In this document: positions 49,237-61,666 of the stretch, piece after piece | Layout: each line of letters opens with the position of its first letter | Numbering within the stretch: position 1 is the first letter of the stretch | Assembly: GCF_051020765.1 (NCBI RefSeq) | Contig: NC_134941.1 | Span: 9,734,001-9,798,000 of the forward strand | Direction: 5' to 3' | Length of the DNA stretch: 64,000 nucleotides | Origin: Lasioglossum baleicum | Taxonomy: Eukaryota > Arthropoda > Insecta > Hymenoptera > Halictidae | Made by a program: the position numbers and the translations under genes | The notes under the pieces: generated by a model | What the model saw: only the letters and a program-made list of their open reading frames with translations | What the model was told of the DNA's origin: nothing | Database searches by the model: none

Positions 49237-49502
49237 AGACTGCGGATTTTATGCATTTGTGACAAAAATGGATTCTTGAAGTGAAAACAAAAAATGTAGA
49301 TTTTACTAAATCCATTAACGTATACGTTTCCTTGTACGTCCACTCTAAAAATGGTCCACAAAGATCGAGGATCGCAAATTCCCATTTTCGACACAATGAA
49401 ATTCTTGAAGCAAATCTAGAAGAAAAATATTTCTAATTTTGCTTGTTTCATCGTTGTACGCGTTTCTTGTTCAGCCTAATTTTCGTACAATCCGCAGCTT
49501 AT
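49237..49502. mobile_element. GACTGCGGAT MITE, diverged copy
   Basis: The left end AGACTGCGGATTTTATGCAT is intact. The right end is a decayed ACAATCCGCAGCTTA at about 49,487-49,501. It is longer than the 201-bp copies, so it probably carries an internal insertion. Confidence 0.45.
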
Positions 49503-51310
49503 AGAAGGCCCATGGAGCAGCCCACACAAAAGAAAGCACCATGTATACCCGAGGCAATAAGCCCAGCAGGTTTTCGCGTTTCTTCGAGCATTCCCGCGAA
49601 AACTGTCCGAGGAACGCCCACATGCTTGGTAATGATAGCCTGGCGAACGGAACGGCTTGCCAGGAATAACGTCGGAAGTCGCGGACGATGTTCCGTTAAC
49701 GATAACTCGGCTCCGAGCCGTGTTTATCGCGTTTGTCGAAGCAATTACGCGGATCGATCCAAGAAAGAGAAAGTCCGCGGAGCGACGCGAAGCCTGATCA
49801 AAAGGAATCTAATCGGCTCGATGTATGAGTGCGCCCGTGTGTACCTGTATAATGTTTCTTCTGTGTGGCGGACGCCAAGAAAGCAACCGAGTCTCTTTGC
49901 TATGGAACGTAAAGAAACGATGCGTGCAAGATAATAGAATTGTGAGCGTGACGAGGACCGTTTCACCGTGTGCGTAAAGAGCTGACGGGTGAGAGTCGGA
50001 TGAAGTCATTTTTGGCTGGGCGTTGATTGGACTGAGGATCATTCTGCTGCGATTTCTGGCCGCTTAGAGACCATTCAATATTGTTTTAATTTGTAGCGTG
50101 TATGATGAATTATGTAAGAACTATCCTGCAGACATTTCAATCCTTCTATAATTTGTAATCTGGAGTATCAGGTTTTTCGAGAAAAAAAGTTCATCCGAGT
50201 CTATTATCGTTTCGAATAATCAGACACGAATCTAATCAACGCAGAAATGCTTTGAAAATTTAAATCGAGCTGCAGAGTCCGCATTTCTAGATCTTTTGAT
50301 CGTAGATCTTCGCCGTGCGATATGGTATGTACGAGAGAACGTGTATAGTTTGGTGACGTTACCCGCAGTCGTCTAGGAAAAGAATCAGCGATTGCAGCAG
50401 CTTCAGGCATTCTCACAGTGACTTACCTGAAACAGAAAAAAAAGTGATTTGTGTGATTACGTTGGTAAGAACAGCGACAGTTTTATGCTGGTGCTCGCGA
50501 ACAATGTTCACTGTCACCCGAGAAAAATACGAGAGGAAGTAGTATGGAATGATGCAAAAAAAGTGTACTGGATAGAACTACTATTGAAACTGTATTTTTA
50601 GCTTCTGTCGTTCCGCTATGAATTTATTGCTAATGAAATAATTTATGAAAATTTTGCATTCGATCATTTCCACGGCAAACGTAGAAAATCCGCAGTTCAT
50701 TACCACAGATCCATAGATCAACACAGTGAAATCGTTCGAGGATGATTAATAATCTCGAGCCTGGCCGGATCCAGAGTTTTTGTGGTCGACTTCCTCGATC
50801 GATAATTGATATAATAGCTCGTCTGACCGAAATCGATTCACCGGTCGATCCCTATTGGCGAATCGGATTCGCGAATCCGATTGGACGGCGACAGGTTTCG
50901 AAAGGATCGCGCACGCGCTCGTTCTCGTATACGTTCGCGAACTCTGCGCCTAAGCTCGCGTGTCCTTCGAGGCTCGTCCTTGGCAATGGAACGTAAACGC
51001 CGAGCGGCGGATCCACGTAATACACGGCAGTCCTTTTAGTTGATCCTTAATCGTTTACATTCTATGCAACTTGGATCATCCGCACGATTATTCCGCGCGA
51101 CTTTCAGCCGCTGTTACGTAACCGCGCCGATCAATTTGCATCGGAGAGGATATCTCCGTGGTCGGGCTCGGTTTCGCAAGGATGCGCTCTCCCAGTGTCC
51201 TTGGCCGGGCTCTCCTGGATCCGATGGCATACCGATCAAATTGCTGGCGCTGCCGGTCCTGACGGCGAACGCTTCCTTGTCGCAGGACGAATCGTCCTTT
51301 TTCTGTCCTA

Positions 51311-52092
51311 ACAGTTTGCAAACTTCAATTGCAGACGTGGATAAAATCGTCACACCTGATTTAGAATCTAATATTTTTGCAAAATCTACGTTGCACTACA
51401 CTGAGAAAAAAATCCTGTCGAAACAAAAAAGAATATATGTTGATTCAATAAGATGTACTGTTGAATAGTGCCAATATCATATGAACTTATTTTAATATTT
51501 AATACTATTGAATTTCAATAGCAAAACTCATTTCCGCCAATCATATAAGCGAATAGCTTGACATCAATGTTTTAAAAAAAAATAAGATATGGCCTCAAAC
51601 CAATTCCAGTATAAATCAATACATTTCTCAAATTTTTTTAACAACATATCTGATTGAAGGAAAAAGAGAAATATTACGAATAATAATGTACGGTATTGAA
51701 TCGAATAATATTTTCAATCATTTCATGATAGACAATTCAAATACATCACGATTTGCTTCTAAACTTCATACTATTGAAAAGAATACATTGATATTCATCG
51801 AAGTAAAAAAATTACAATAACACGCGTGTTATTGAAGTAACTACTTTTTTTTCTCAGTGTAGAATATTCTTAATTATTTGCGTATAAAACAGTCTGCAAA
51901 CTTCAATTGCAGACGTGGGTAAAATTTTTACACCTTATTTAGAATCTAATATTTGCAAAATCTACGTTGCACTAGAATATCCTGAATTATTTGCGTATAA
52001 AACAGTCTGCAAACTTCAAATGCAGACGTGGAAAAAAATGTTTAGATATGTTTTATTTAGAATCTGGAATTTGTATAATCTTGATTGCACTT
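51311..52092. repeat. Tandem repeat of 113-115 bp, interrupted by a transposon
   Basis: ACAGT(C/T)TGCAAACTTCAA begins units at 51,311, 51,889 and 52,002. The last two are 113 bp apart. The first two are 578 bp apart, which is 115 bp after subtracting the 461-bp element plus one duplicated TA. The third unit fades out near 52,092. Confidence 0.85.
51399..51859 (-). mobile_element. CACTGAGAAAAAAA element, copy 2 (461 bp), TA target duplication
   Basis: It starts CACTGAGAAAAAAA and ends TTTTTTTCTCAGTG, flanked on each side by TA (51,397-51,398 and 51,860-51,861). The uninterrupted neighbouring tandem unit reads GTTGCACTAGAATAT, giving the pre-insertion site directly. It has no coding capacity. 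It is almost identical to the inverted copy 3.1 kb to the left. Confidence 0.92.
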
Positions 52093-52199
52093 CATTATTT
52101 GTGCATTATTTGTGTATTGCGAATAACAATGCACAATTGACTAGTAAGATGCAGAAAATCCGTGAAATCGCGAAGCAAGCAGTAGAATCGCATAATTGG

Positions 52200-55100
52200 A
52201 TGACGCCGTCGGTGTAACGAATGCCGTCATTAGATCTAATCCCCGGAAAAACCCAGGACCTCCTCGGAGTGGGTAATAACGGTCTGCCTCGGTGCGGCGG
52301 TGGTTGAGAAGAACGTTGTGTTCCTGATCCTCTCGTATGCAGTGTATGCAGTTTACGCAGTCGGCGATGTCAAAGGAGGCGGCCGGGAAAGCAGCCGGGG
52401 AACTTTCTCGGGCGAAACTGATCGCCGCGACGCAAAAGTGAACCGGTGACGTAACAGGCCGATACGGGAAGCACGCGTTGTCTGGCCACGCGATGGGGGA
52501 AAAGATCGGTCACGCGACTGGGAAACGCCTAGGATCGGCTTAGATCAAGGAAGTTGCCGTTCTTTGCCTTTTCCCCTGCTCTTTTTTCGTGCCTTTCTCT
52601 CTCGTCCCCCCGTCCCACCGCCGCGTCAGGCTTTCGTTCGCTTCCTATCACTCTCTCTTTCCAGCCTGGGACGAGCACGACTCCGGCAACCTGTGGCTTC
52701 ATCCTCCTCTTCAGCTTCTCTTTCTTGCACACGATGTGCAATATTCCCATGTCCTGCCTCTTCGAAAGCACGCTCCCTTGAGGTACGTAGATCTATTTAA
52801 CACTGCCACTAAATGACCAGTTTTATAGTTCTCATTTCATCATTATTGAGATCATGAAGTTGCACACGTGGAAATTGATTCGACAAATTTTTTCAATTCA
52901 AGCACATATTGTAATAAAAATTGCACAAGATCGAAATAAACGGAGCCTTGTCATCTTTATAAGCTAAAACATTTTAATCTGCACTGTGATCAGGCAAATG
53001 GTATCATATGTCTTTATTTAGATGCTGATTTTTTTTTCGTAATTTGTAAATCCCAAGATTTAGGAATTTCATGAATTTTAGATTGCAAACTAAGGGTTCT
53101 ATCAATACACTGTGGATCAATTTCTAAATGCAGATTTTTCCCAGCTATAAATCAGCTCTTTCGAATTTCAGGCTGTAAATCAAGTCTACCAATGATGTCC
53201 CCGTCCGTTTCTATATTCTGAAGTCGTAAATCAGCTCTTAATTAGTAGTAAGTCGAGTCATTGTGAGTTTTATTTGGCTATTTCAAGATGAAAGTTCGTC
53301 CACGAATTTCTTTTGCCACGTTTCCCTGTAAGATACATCGATGATCAAGATCGCCGACTTCGCTATGATCATTTGTCCGTTTAATTAGGCAACGTAAGCG
53401 ATGCAGTTTAATTCAGACAACACAGAACCGACAATATTCGAGAAGCGTGTAATTATTATTATAGTTGGGTATTGAGTAATTTGATATGTGAACGACGCCA
53501 AGGGACAATAACACCCGGCTTGTGTCTCTCTGTCGGAAAGGTAACTACGTTACGACGATGTATATCAGTTGTTCTAATTTTCTCATACACTTTCACTCAT
53601 CAAAATAGTATTAAAGGTTTACCTTCCGCGTGTAACTGGCATTTGAAGTTTGTTCCCCTTTTATGCGTTCGTGTCCGCGGGATTTCCGTATGAAACGCAA
53701 ACACGCACGCCGACGTCGCAGGAGAATTAACGGAATTGCTCGAAAGTACACACTGGATCAATTCCAGTCGTCAATTGGAAACGTTTATTAATTCATGCTC
53801 GCAAACGTGTGATTAAAATTGTTGTGGACTAAATGCAAAAATACTTGAATGCAACGTCATAAAATCGCAAGTGATTTTCTGGAATCACGTTTTGCGGATC
53901 GAATTGATATTTAAGTTCCCAGTCACGTGTTCGCGGAAGATCGTTTATCCGGTTTTCATAAAGCGACGCACCAAGAAATTATATTAATTTACGTCGGCCT
54001 TAATCATCGCTGCCACTTAAATGTATATAATTTCTTTCATTTCCCATCGATCATAGTAATTATTACGCGTATACGCGCGACGGGGATTGAAGAATCCTTG
54101 TGTGTCCGTTATTCATTTTGTTTATCGTCGTATTGAAAATTGAGTGACACGCTAATGCACTGTATAATTACCTCCGAGCGATTATGCAAATTTATCATCG
54201 AAGCACAAAAAGTTCAAGCGAAGTTCCTGCCCTTTTATTTCTACAAAAATTCACCTTTCGATTATCTCACAGGAAAAAATGGTTCAACGGCTCGAACAAA
54301 GGATTCACATATAATTGTTGAACAATTGTAAATACCGTTCGTTTATATTTAATCTGCGACTGTTTATAGTCTCTGTGAACACAGCGCGAGCACACGGAGA
54401 GGAGGGATTACACTGCATCCACGGCGGACAGCATACTAATCTGCTCGGGACAAAAATACGTGCGTGCATCATCACGTTCTAACATAATTACATCCGGCAC
54501 AATAAATAATAACAATGTCAGTAACAACTTCTTTCTTCGTACACGACTGCGCGCGGTTGTTCGAGCATCCATTAAATGTGCGTCTCTGCGATCAATTGAA
54601 ACGACGTAGAACGTTTCCTTTAAGAACAGATTTTTCTAGTAGTTTACAGGGAACAATTTGAAATAACATCTGTCTAGGAATTTATCATTATGGAATCCTC
54701 GAGAAACGTTTCTCTCTCTCTCTCTCTCTCTCTGAATCCTGTTTGTTGTTAGAAATAGTTCCTCGTTAGTTGATCGGGACCTTGGAGGAGCTTATAACGA
54801 GATTGTAATGGGAGATTATGGGGAGAGTGTCATTTTCGGATGTTATCTCAAACGTCATTTTTTATAGATGATACTTGGAAGGTTTTTTTTATAGTGTTAG
54901 AAAATTATAGAATCCATAAAAAGATGGTATATAATTCTTTATTTACCAAATGCATTTTTTAAAAACATAAGGTGCTCTTACATTCTTTTAAATCTGAAAT
55001 CATAAATTCTCGTTTGAGATTCAATCCAGGTATTATAAAATGTATTTTTTAAATATGTAAAATTATACAGATTCCTGTTCAGTGGCTATAAAATCATCGA

Positions 55101-55740
55101 TTTCGTTTTTTCCTCATCATGAGACTATAAACCTGTCGATTTCAACTATAAAATAAAAATGGATGAATTATTATCTCGGGATCTCTTCTGCAACAATTTT
55201 TAAGGAACGCGCTGAAGAGCGTGTGTGAGAGACACCGGTGTCTTAAAAGAAATCGAAACCGATCTCGCAGACATCGTTCTGCTCAGCAAGCAACTTTCCC
55301 GTCGGCGCGCAATAAATAATGACAACGAAGAAAATCGCTCGAAACAGTCCGGGAGCTTTCGACGAACGGGTGTCTGCAGAGGAAGGATAAAATAAAATAT
55401 AAAAATCGAATCGAAACTCGATCTCGATATTATGCAGGAAGTCTGGCCGCTTTGCCGCGCGTGTTAAGGAAGTCCTCGTTTTGTTCTTTTCCGCCCGGTA
55501 ATAAATCAAAGCGTGTATATAGTTTTGTTTTCGCGAAACCCGAGACGACTTTCTTCGTTTCGTTCTCATTTTCCAAGCCGCGAACCAGCCTTTTCCTATT
55601 TTCCGCTAATTGCCTTCTAATTTAGCTCGTTCCCGTCGCCGGTAATCCACCTGCAGCAAACGCAGCTGATCGTTCCGGGCTGCGATAAACATACTATAAA
55701 TACTTTTACTCCTTACTGCTCCAAAAAGAAATCGTTATTT
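52200..55740. other. Non-coding stretch, no supported gene
   Basis: The GC-rich patch at 52,200-52,790 is followed by AT-rich DNA. A CT microsatellite lies at 54,711-54,733. Short frames on both strands show no domains. Confidence 0.35.
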
Positions 55741-55744
55741 AATG

Positions 55745-56460
55745 GCAAACAAGAATCTTTTTCTCTGTAAGGTATTACTGTGTTCAATTTCATTCGAATT
55801 GATATCAACATTGTAACAAAAATCGTACTGTACTGAGCTCGCACAATGATCAACCACAGTCCACTAAATAAATGATTTATAATCTTGTCTTTTATAAAAC
55901 AGTCAGTTGCACAATGATCAACCACAGTGCATGAAAATATAACAGTATATGAAAAACAACATGATAGCACCATATTTATTTTATTCAGATTTCAAGTGCT
56001 GTTTTCCAGTAGTTACACAAAACAAATTGTTTGTGAATTTTGTCTTTCATAAAACAGCCAGTTGCACAGTGATCAACCACAGTGCACTAAATAAATGATT
56101 TACAATTTTGTATTTTATAAAACAATATACGAAAAACAACATAATAATACCATATTTATTTTATTCAGAATTTAAGTGCTTGTCTAGTAGTTACATAAAA
56201 CAAATTGTTTAAAAATATGTCTTCTATAAAAACAAGATTCCATACACATCGTCATTCTGCAAATACTGAATTCACACAATCATCAACACAACAGTGCACA
56301 AAATAAGTTGTTCATACATTCTGTATTTTATAAAGCAGTACGAAAACAACACTGTAATACGATTTTTATTATATTTTATGCAGATTTTAAGTATTTTTCT
56401 AGTAGTTACACAAAACGAATTGTTTATAAATCTTGTCTTTTATAAAACAGCCTTTAAAAA
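55745..56460. repeat. Diverged tandem repeat of about 180-210 bp
   Basis: TAGTTACACAAAACAAATTG and close variants occur at about 56,012, 56,192 and 56,403. Between them are repeated phrases: TTTTATAAAACAG, GATCAACCACAGTGCA, and ACCATATTTATTTTATTCAG. About three and a half units are present, the last ones more diverged. Confidence 0.75.
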
Positions 56461-56539
56461 CAAGAATCCACACGTAGATCGTCATTCTGCGAATACCAGC
56501 GTGTCTAAATTTTCGTTCCAGGATAAAACAATAAACCTG

Positions 56540-56844
56540 ACGACCACTGTGTGACGTCCACGTGGTCCCAGCGATCGGACCGCGAGCGGCCACAGTCACG
56601 CAGCCGTGACTTCGGTGAAGCGAGATCAAAGAGACCCGACATCGGCGACGTGAGTCAGACTCACCGTGCGCGCGTCGAACAATTAATAACTCGCCGGGAG
56701 ATTGATGACTGCTCGGCGACGCGGAAACATGCAGAATCACGAATGCCACACTTCGCGCCCAGCAGAAAACGCGTGCGAGCGGGGAGAGCAGCCTGAACGG
56801 ATTCTACTGTCGGCGGGGATTTCTTGCTCGTTCCGCGATCTATG

Positions 56845-56879
<35 letters not shown>

Positions 56880-57060
56880 GATCTTACCGCGCGCAATTTT
56901 GATTTGCCCGCGTTCACGAGCCCGCCCGATTCGATCCGATTCGATCCGCGCGTCCGCGAGGAGAAACCGCGAGGACTGATGATATCCCGGCGAAAGAAGG
57001 CCCGTGGGAAATCGGTGACGAGGACCCTCCCGATGCACTTTGCACTGGTGCAATCTCGCA
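56540..57060. promoter_or_regulatory. CpG-rich patch, candidate promoter
   Basis: A strongly GC/CpG-rich block stands out from AT-rich flanks and includes a CT microsatellite at 56,848-56,879 and a CCACGTGG at 56,558-56,565. It could be a distal Pdp1 promoter or first-exon region. This is inference from composition only. Confidence 0.25.
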
Positions 57061-58224
57061 GGTTGATTTGAATTTTTTATGGGCGGTCTTTTTGTTCGAA
57101 TGTTTTGCTTGGATATTTTTGAAATCCTAGGTACGCTTATTTTTGATATCCTGCGTTGACTTATTTGAAAAAGAATCTTTGCTAGTTGTGGAAAAGATGC
57201 ATTTTAGCTGAATATGAATTTTTATGAACATCATTTTGAGCGAATATTTCCAGATTTTATGCTGGGACAGTTTTGAAATCATAAGTGAACTGAAATAAAT
57301 ATGAAAAAAATGCAGTATGCACTTCGCAAATATTTTTTCTTTTTTTGGAAAATTTGAAAGTTCCACATTTTTGGATCGCGAAAATTTGGAATTGTAAATT
57401 GACAAGTTGTGCAATTATAAAATTATTTAGATTGACTTGGGAAAGATGCAGCCGAAAAAAATTAGTGCAATATAGTGTTTTTATGTCATCGATTCTTAAG
57501 TGTGCAGTTTAGTGATTTTAAATGCAAAAATATCATAGAATGCATATACTGCATGATTTCACACAAAACAATGCCAGACATTATTCTGAAGCATCCAGTG
57601 GTTAAATTATATTCTGAGAAATAAACATGCAGTATGAAATAAATAATCTATTTAACTCGAGATGCTATCACGGGCACTAATTAAGAGTTCCATCGTCTCT
57701 GTAATTTGCTGGAAGGATTCATCGAGGAAGTAAAATGTTACGTACCGAATGTTTCGTTAGGTTGGCTAGAAAGTCTTTTAGCTTTCTTTTCAGTATGACG
57801 ATATTATTATGCAGTCATAAATGCAGAATAAATGAATTCACTGATACATGAGGAAGGTCAACGAGCAATTAAACAGAACAAATTTCAAACAAGTTGACTA
57901 GGAAACGAGAATATTTTTTCGACGGAATTAATTAATTAACACAAATTTGCATGGATTTTGTGATTCAATCTTGAGAATGTATTCGATTTTCAGTAGCGGT
58001 CATTTTATAGAGCAGGATATATTCAAAGATTCTTTGATCGGTTATTATCGAGTGAATCTATTTTCAGTTTTTATTGTTCGATAATTCTGCTGTTAAACTC
58101 GGTCATCGTTATCGCGGTTCGTTTATGTCGCAGTTGCTTTGGCGAAGTCGCTGTTGTTAAAAAACGAGTGAAAAACATCGTACTGAATATTTGCTGAATA
58201 ATAATCGAGTCAGGAGTCGATTCG
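57061..58224. other. AT-rich non-coding stretch
   Basis: Only short, AT-driven frames are present. I see no repeat, exon or RNA gene. Confidence 0.4.
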
Positions 58225-58720
58225 AAGTAACTAGTCACTTAGAAAAATAAAATAAAATTTTTGTAAGAAGTAGGATACTGATTGTGACTCAGCGAATTTG
58301 CTATTCTCCTATCCTCTAATTGTGAGATCATGCAATTTGATCCAGGCGATGAAAATAAAACAAAAACATTTTTACCTGCTTACGAAAATAAAATTGAATT
58401 TTTGTAAGAAGTAGGATACTGACTGTGACTCAGCGAATTTTCTATTCTCCTATCCTCTAATTGTGAGATCTTGCAATTTGATTCAGGCGATGAAAATAAA
58501 ACAAAAACATTTTTACCTGCTTACGAAAATAAAATTGAATTTTTGTAAGAAGTAGGATACTGACTGTGACTCAGCGAATTTTCTATTCTCCTATCCTCTA
58601 ATTGTGAGATCTTGCAATTTGATTCAGGCGATGAAAATAAAACAAAAACATTTTTGCCTGAAATTTTGTAAGAAGTAGGATGTTGATTATGACTCACAAT
58701 GAGTTTTGTAATCTTCTACT
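58225..58720. repeat. Tandem repeat, 141-bp unit, about 3.5 copies
   Basis: GTAAGAAGTAGGATACTGA recurs at 58,263, 58,404 and 58,545 (spacing exactly 141), and a shorter, diverged unit begins at 58,668 (spacing 123). The units are nearly identical, which indicates recent expansion. Confidence 0.95.
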
Positions 58721-60678
58721 CTCCAAGTTCGAGTTTACAGGTCCGTGAAGCTTCTGATAAGAGTTTGGCGCCGAAAGGAGTTCGCACGCCTTGGACAACA
58801 GCAAGAGATAAATCGGGTGGCGTAATTCCGACAGAGATAATTGGCGTATCTTTATTACCTCCGTAAGACGCGTCCAATTAGACGTGTCTCGGCTCGTCGA
58901 GGGCGAAGCGTATCAATTAAAATCGCCCGTTCGACAGTCTCGCCCGGTCAAGTAAAAAAGAAACGGCGGTAATTGTCAATTATCGTCCCGGTAAATGATA
59001 TAGCCGATTGAACGCGAGGTCAGATAAGAAGCGCCGATGGAACGATAATTATATCGATACTTGTCGATCGATCGGCGAAAATACAGCCCGTCTTTTTCGG
59101 TTTCGCTTTCGCTTTTGTCAATTCCGACCCGCTCTTTGGTTTCTCAAAATTGTTATGGACACGTGAAAAAATTGGACAATTTGGAACATGAATGAATCTC
59201 GCATGAGTTCGCAGAATCAGATAAGAAAGTCCGCCGAGAGGTAAATGTGTAGCAAAAACGTTTAAATGATTGATGAATTTCCCATTTGATTATGCAATGA
59301 TTCATTTTTCTGATGAAGGCGTTGCTTTAAATGGCGGTACTGTAAATAATTTGTGAAAAGGAGATTTAATTAATTACGAATCAGTCGATTTAATTGATCG
59401 GCACTTTCGGCGATGAAAAAGAACTCGAGCGCTATTCACGAAAGTGCAACTCACCGGTTTCAACAGCATCGATTCACCATCGTGGTAAATTGCAAAGAAC
59501 TTAATTATCAATGATGACGAAATAAGTCAAACAACCTGTCGAACGTGAAAGCACTGTGTCGATTTAGTTTGGCGAAAGATGTGGAACCAATTGTTCATTT
59601 AATTCTACTCGATACTATCTACCAAATTACCTTGAGATTTTTTTGAAGTAATATTTTTCAATGAATTCTCACATTTTTGATAGAACCAGAATGCTCCATT
59701 CTTGTTTATGCTGCCGAGAAAATTTGAGAAATTTCATTCCAAGAACATCAACTTTATTAAACAAGAGGGTACCGGTGTCTGACCACTGGAGGCTGATTCT
59801 ACTTACAATGCACCGAACTCTGTGGGCTGCAGATATTCATGCAAATCTATAATCTTATGATTAAAAGAGGTCTGGAGAACATTGGAAATTATTTCTTCCA
59901 ACAAGTCCAATAAATTAAAAATTATTTTATTGATATATTCAAGATTATATTTTATTCTCTTTCCAATTTTTGCAATTGGAGCAAAATCTACTCTTCTCCG
60001 ATCACCACGCTATCGTTTAATATTTTTAGTAATAATTTTTCACAGATGCAATTCTAGTAACCCCTGAAGACCATCTGAATAAAGATCGAATCGTCGGTAT
60101 TACTTTAGTAGTTTGCAAAATTGCTTTGTAAATCAAGTAACAAATGATCGACCCTTTGCGCCGAAAGCATTGATAATTTAATATTAATATTTTCAGTGTT
60201 AGTTTATTGAAAGGGGTTGTTGTTCTACTCAGGAAATGCAGTGTTTGCTCTGCAAGTTCCGTTGCAGTTTTCGAGTGTTCCAGCGCACTCGACTGGTCAG
60301 AATTTTGGCCGGCCATTTTAGGATCACTCTGTATGCCTAACAACTTTCTCGTAACACGCCGAAAAGTACGAGCCCACGTGCCACGCGGAGAAAGGAGGCC
60401 ATCCAAATGTCAGTCCTGCATGGCGATGGTCTCTCACATCTTGCCTATCTGCGTCCACGCGTGCAAACGATCCTACGCGCTACCTGTACAACACCTTTCA
60501 GAAGTTCCTAACATCCCACAATCTCCAAGACACATCGCTTCTAATCAATCTCATTCCATCTCCATTTCCATCAATTTTTTGCGAGAAAGTCTTACCCAAA
60601 CAATTAAAAAGTTCATAGTAGTAAGTGACAAATTACAATTGGCTTACAAGCATAACAAATTAATATACAAATTAAATG
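58721..60678. other. Non-coding stretch with an unresolved frame pair
   Basis: Overlapping frames at 60,207-60,785 (+) and 60,406-60,026 (-) are the longest here. The minus frame has a reasonable ATG context (AAAATGGCCGGCC), but neither product resembles a known family. The rest is AT-rich and empty. Confidence 0.35.
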
Positions 60679-60905
60679 TTGGTGGTTTTAACAGCCCCAT
60701 TTTACAGTTTAACAACGTCTTTTGCATTGTTGCGAAGACTGCATTGATTACGAATTGTTTTTTGACCATCTCTTGTGTCTCTTGATACAAAAAATCTTTT
60801 GGTGGTTTTAAGAGCCCGATTTTGCGGTTTAAAAATGTCTTTTGCATTGTTTGTGAAGACTGAATTGATTACGAATTGTTTTTTGACGAACTCTGGTGTT
60901 TCTTC
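60679..60905. repeat. Two-copy tandem repeat, 120-bp period
   Basis: GGTGGTTTTAACAGCCC at 60,681 and GGTGGTTTTAAGAGCCC at 60,801 start two units that both contain GTCTTTTGCATTGTT and GATTACGAATTGTTTTTTGA. Confidence 0.85.
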
Positions 60906-61526
60906 ATTTTTTAAAAATTAAATAACAATGACGGTTCAGAGGACGAAGATCTTGTCTTCTCTTTAAAAAAGATCTTGGACAAATTGCTTCGACACAATGA
61001 GTTCTCCGAATTACTTCAGGAGTAATGCGCAGATGACGAAGGAACAATGCGGCAAGTTTTTACGATGCAGGAACGTCTAAGCATCTTCTCTAATCAGTGT
61101 GCCAACTCGAAGTATCTCGTAACCTATTCATTTTTCGACTGTCTGACCTTAACACTATCTCACGCAGATTGCGGCGAGGAAACGTCGATTCATGCGAGAC
61201 AAACGCGTTTTCATTAACAAAATGTGCAGCTGCACGTGCTAGATGAACTGGCAGTATCTCGTAGTGGATCATTAAAAAATTCTGCTCATAAGCTCCTGAA
61301 GTTTTTGCTTGTCATAGCAAATGTGAGTTGCAAAATGTACATTCGACAGAATTCTTTCTGTCCAATGGACCAGGTTGTACAATGGAAAAATTTAATGAAG
61401 AATTGTTTGAAAGTTGCAGCAGTGTACCTGTGAGAGAACGTCATCTAAATGTAATAATTCTATTATTGTTCTGCAGTGATTCATTCTTTAATATTATGGA
61501 GGTGAATTCTTCTCGATCGAAAATTG

Positions 61527-61666
61527 AATATAATAAATTTTATGATTTCGGCGCAAGGTTCGATAAGGATCGAAACGTCGAGAAACATGTTTAAATAATT
61601 GCAAATTTGCTAGTTTCTATAAATGATCGAACCTTGCGCCGAGAAATCATAAAATTTATTATATTT
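61527..61666. repeat. Inverted repeat, about 38-bp arms
   Basis: The left arm includes GATTTCGGCGCAAGGTTCGA (61,544-61,563) and the right arm the complement GATCGAACCTTGCGCCGAGA (61,625-61,644). They continue into AATAAATTTTATGA and TCATAAAATTTATT, with only a 2-nt difference. The loop is about 60 nt. A diverged third arm lies near 60,148-60,190. Confidence 0.75.

Noticed and set aside
49443..49934. 163-codon plus-strand frame
   Set aside because: Begins inside a MITE copy and shows no recognisable family; CpG-rich DNA keeps several frames open here.
56848..56879. CT/GA microsatellites (also 18,656, 24,380, 35,560, 54,711) as regulatory GAGA elements
   Set aside because: Simple repeats of this kind are common; no supporting promoter features next to most of them.
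60026..60785. Overlapping 192-codon (+) and 126-codon (-) frames
   Set aside because: Neither is recognisable, and the plus frame runs into the 120-bp tandem repeat, so it is likely accidental.
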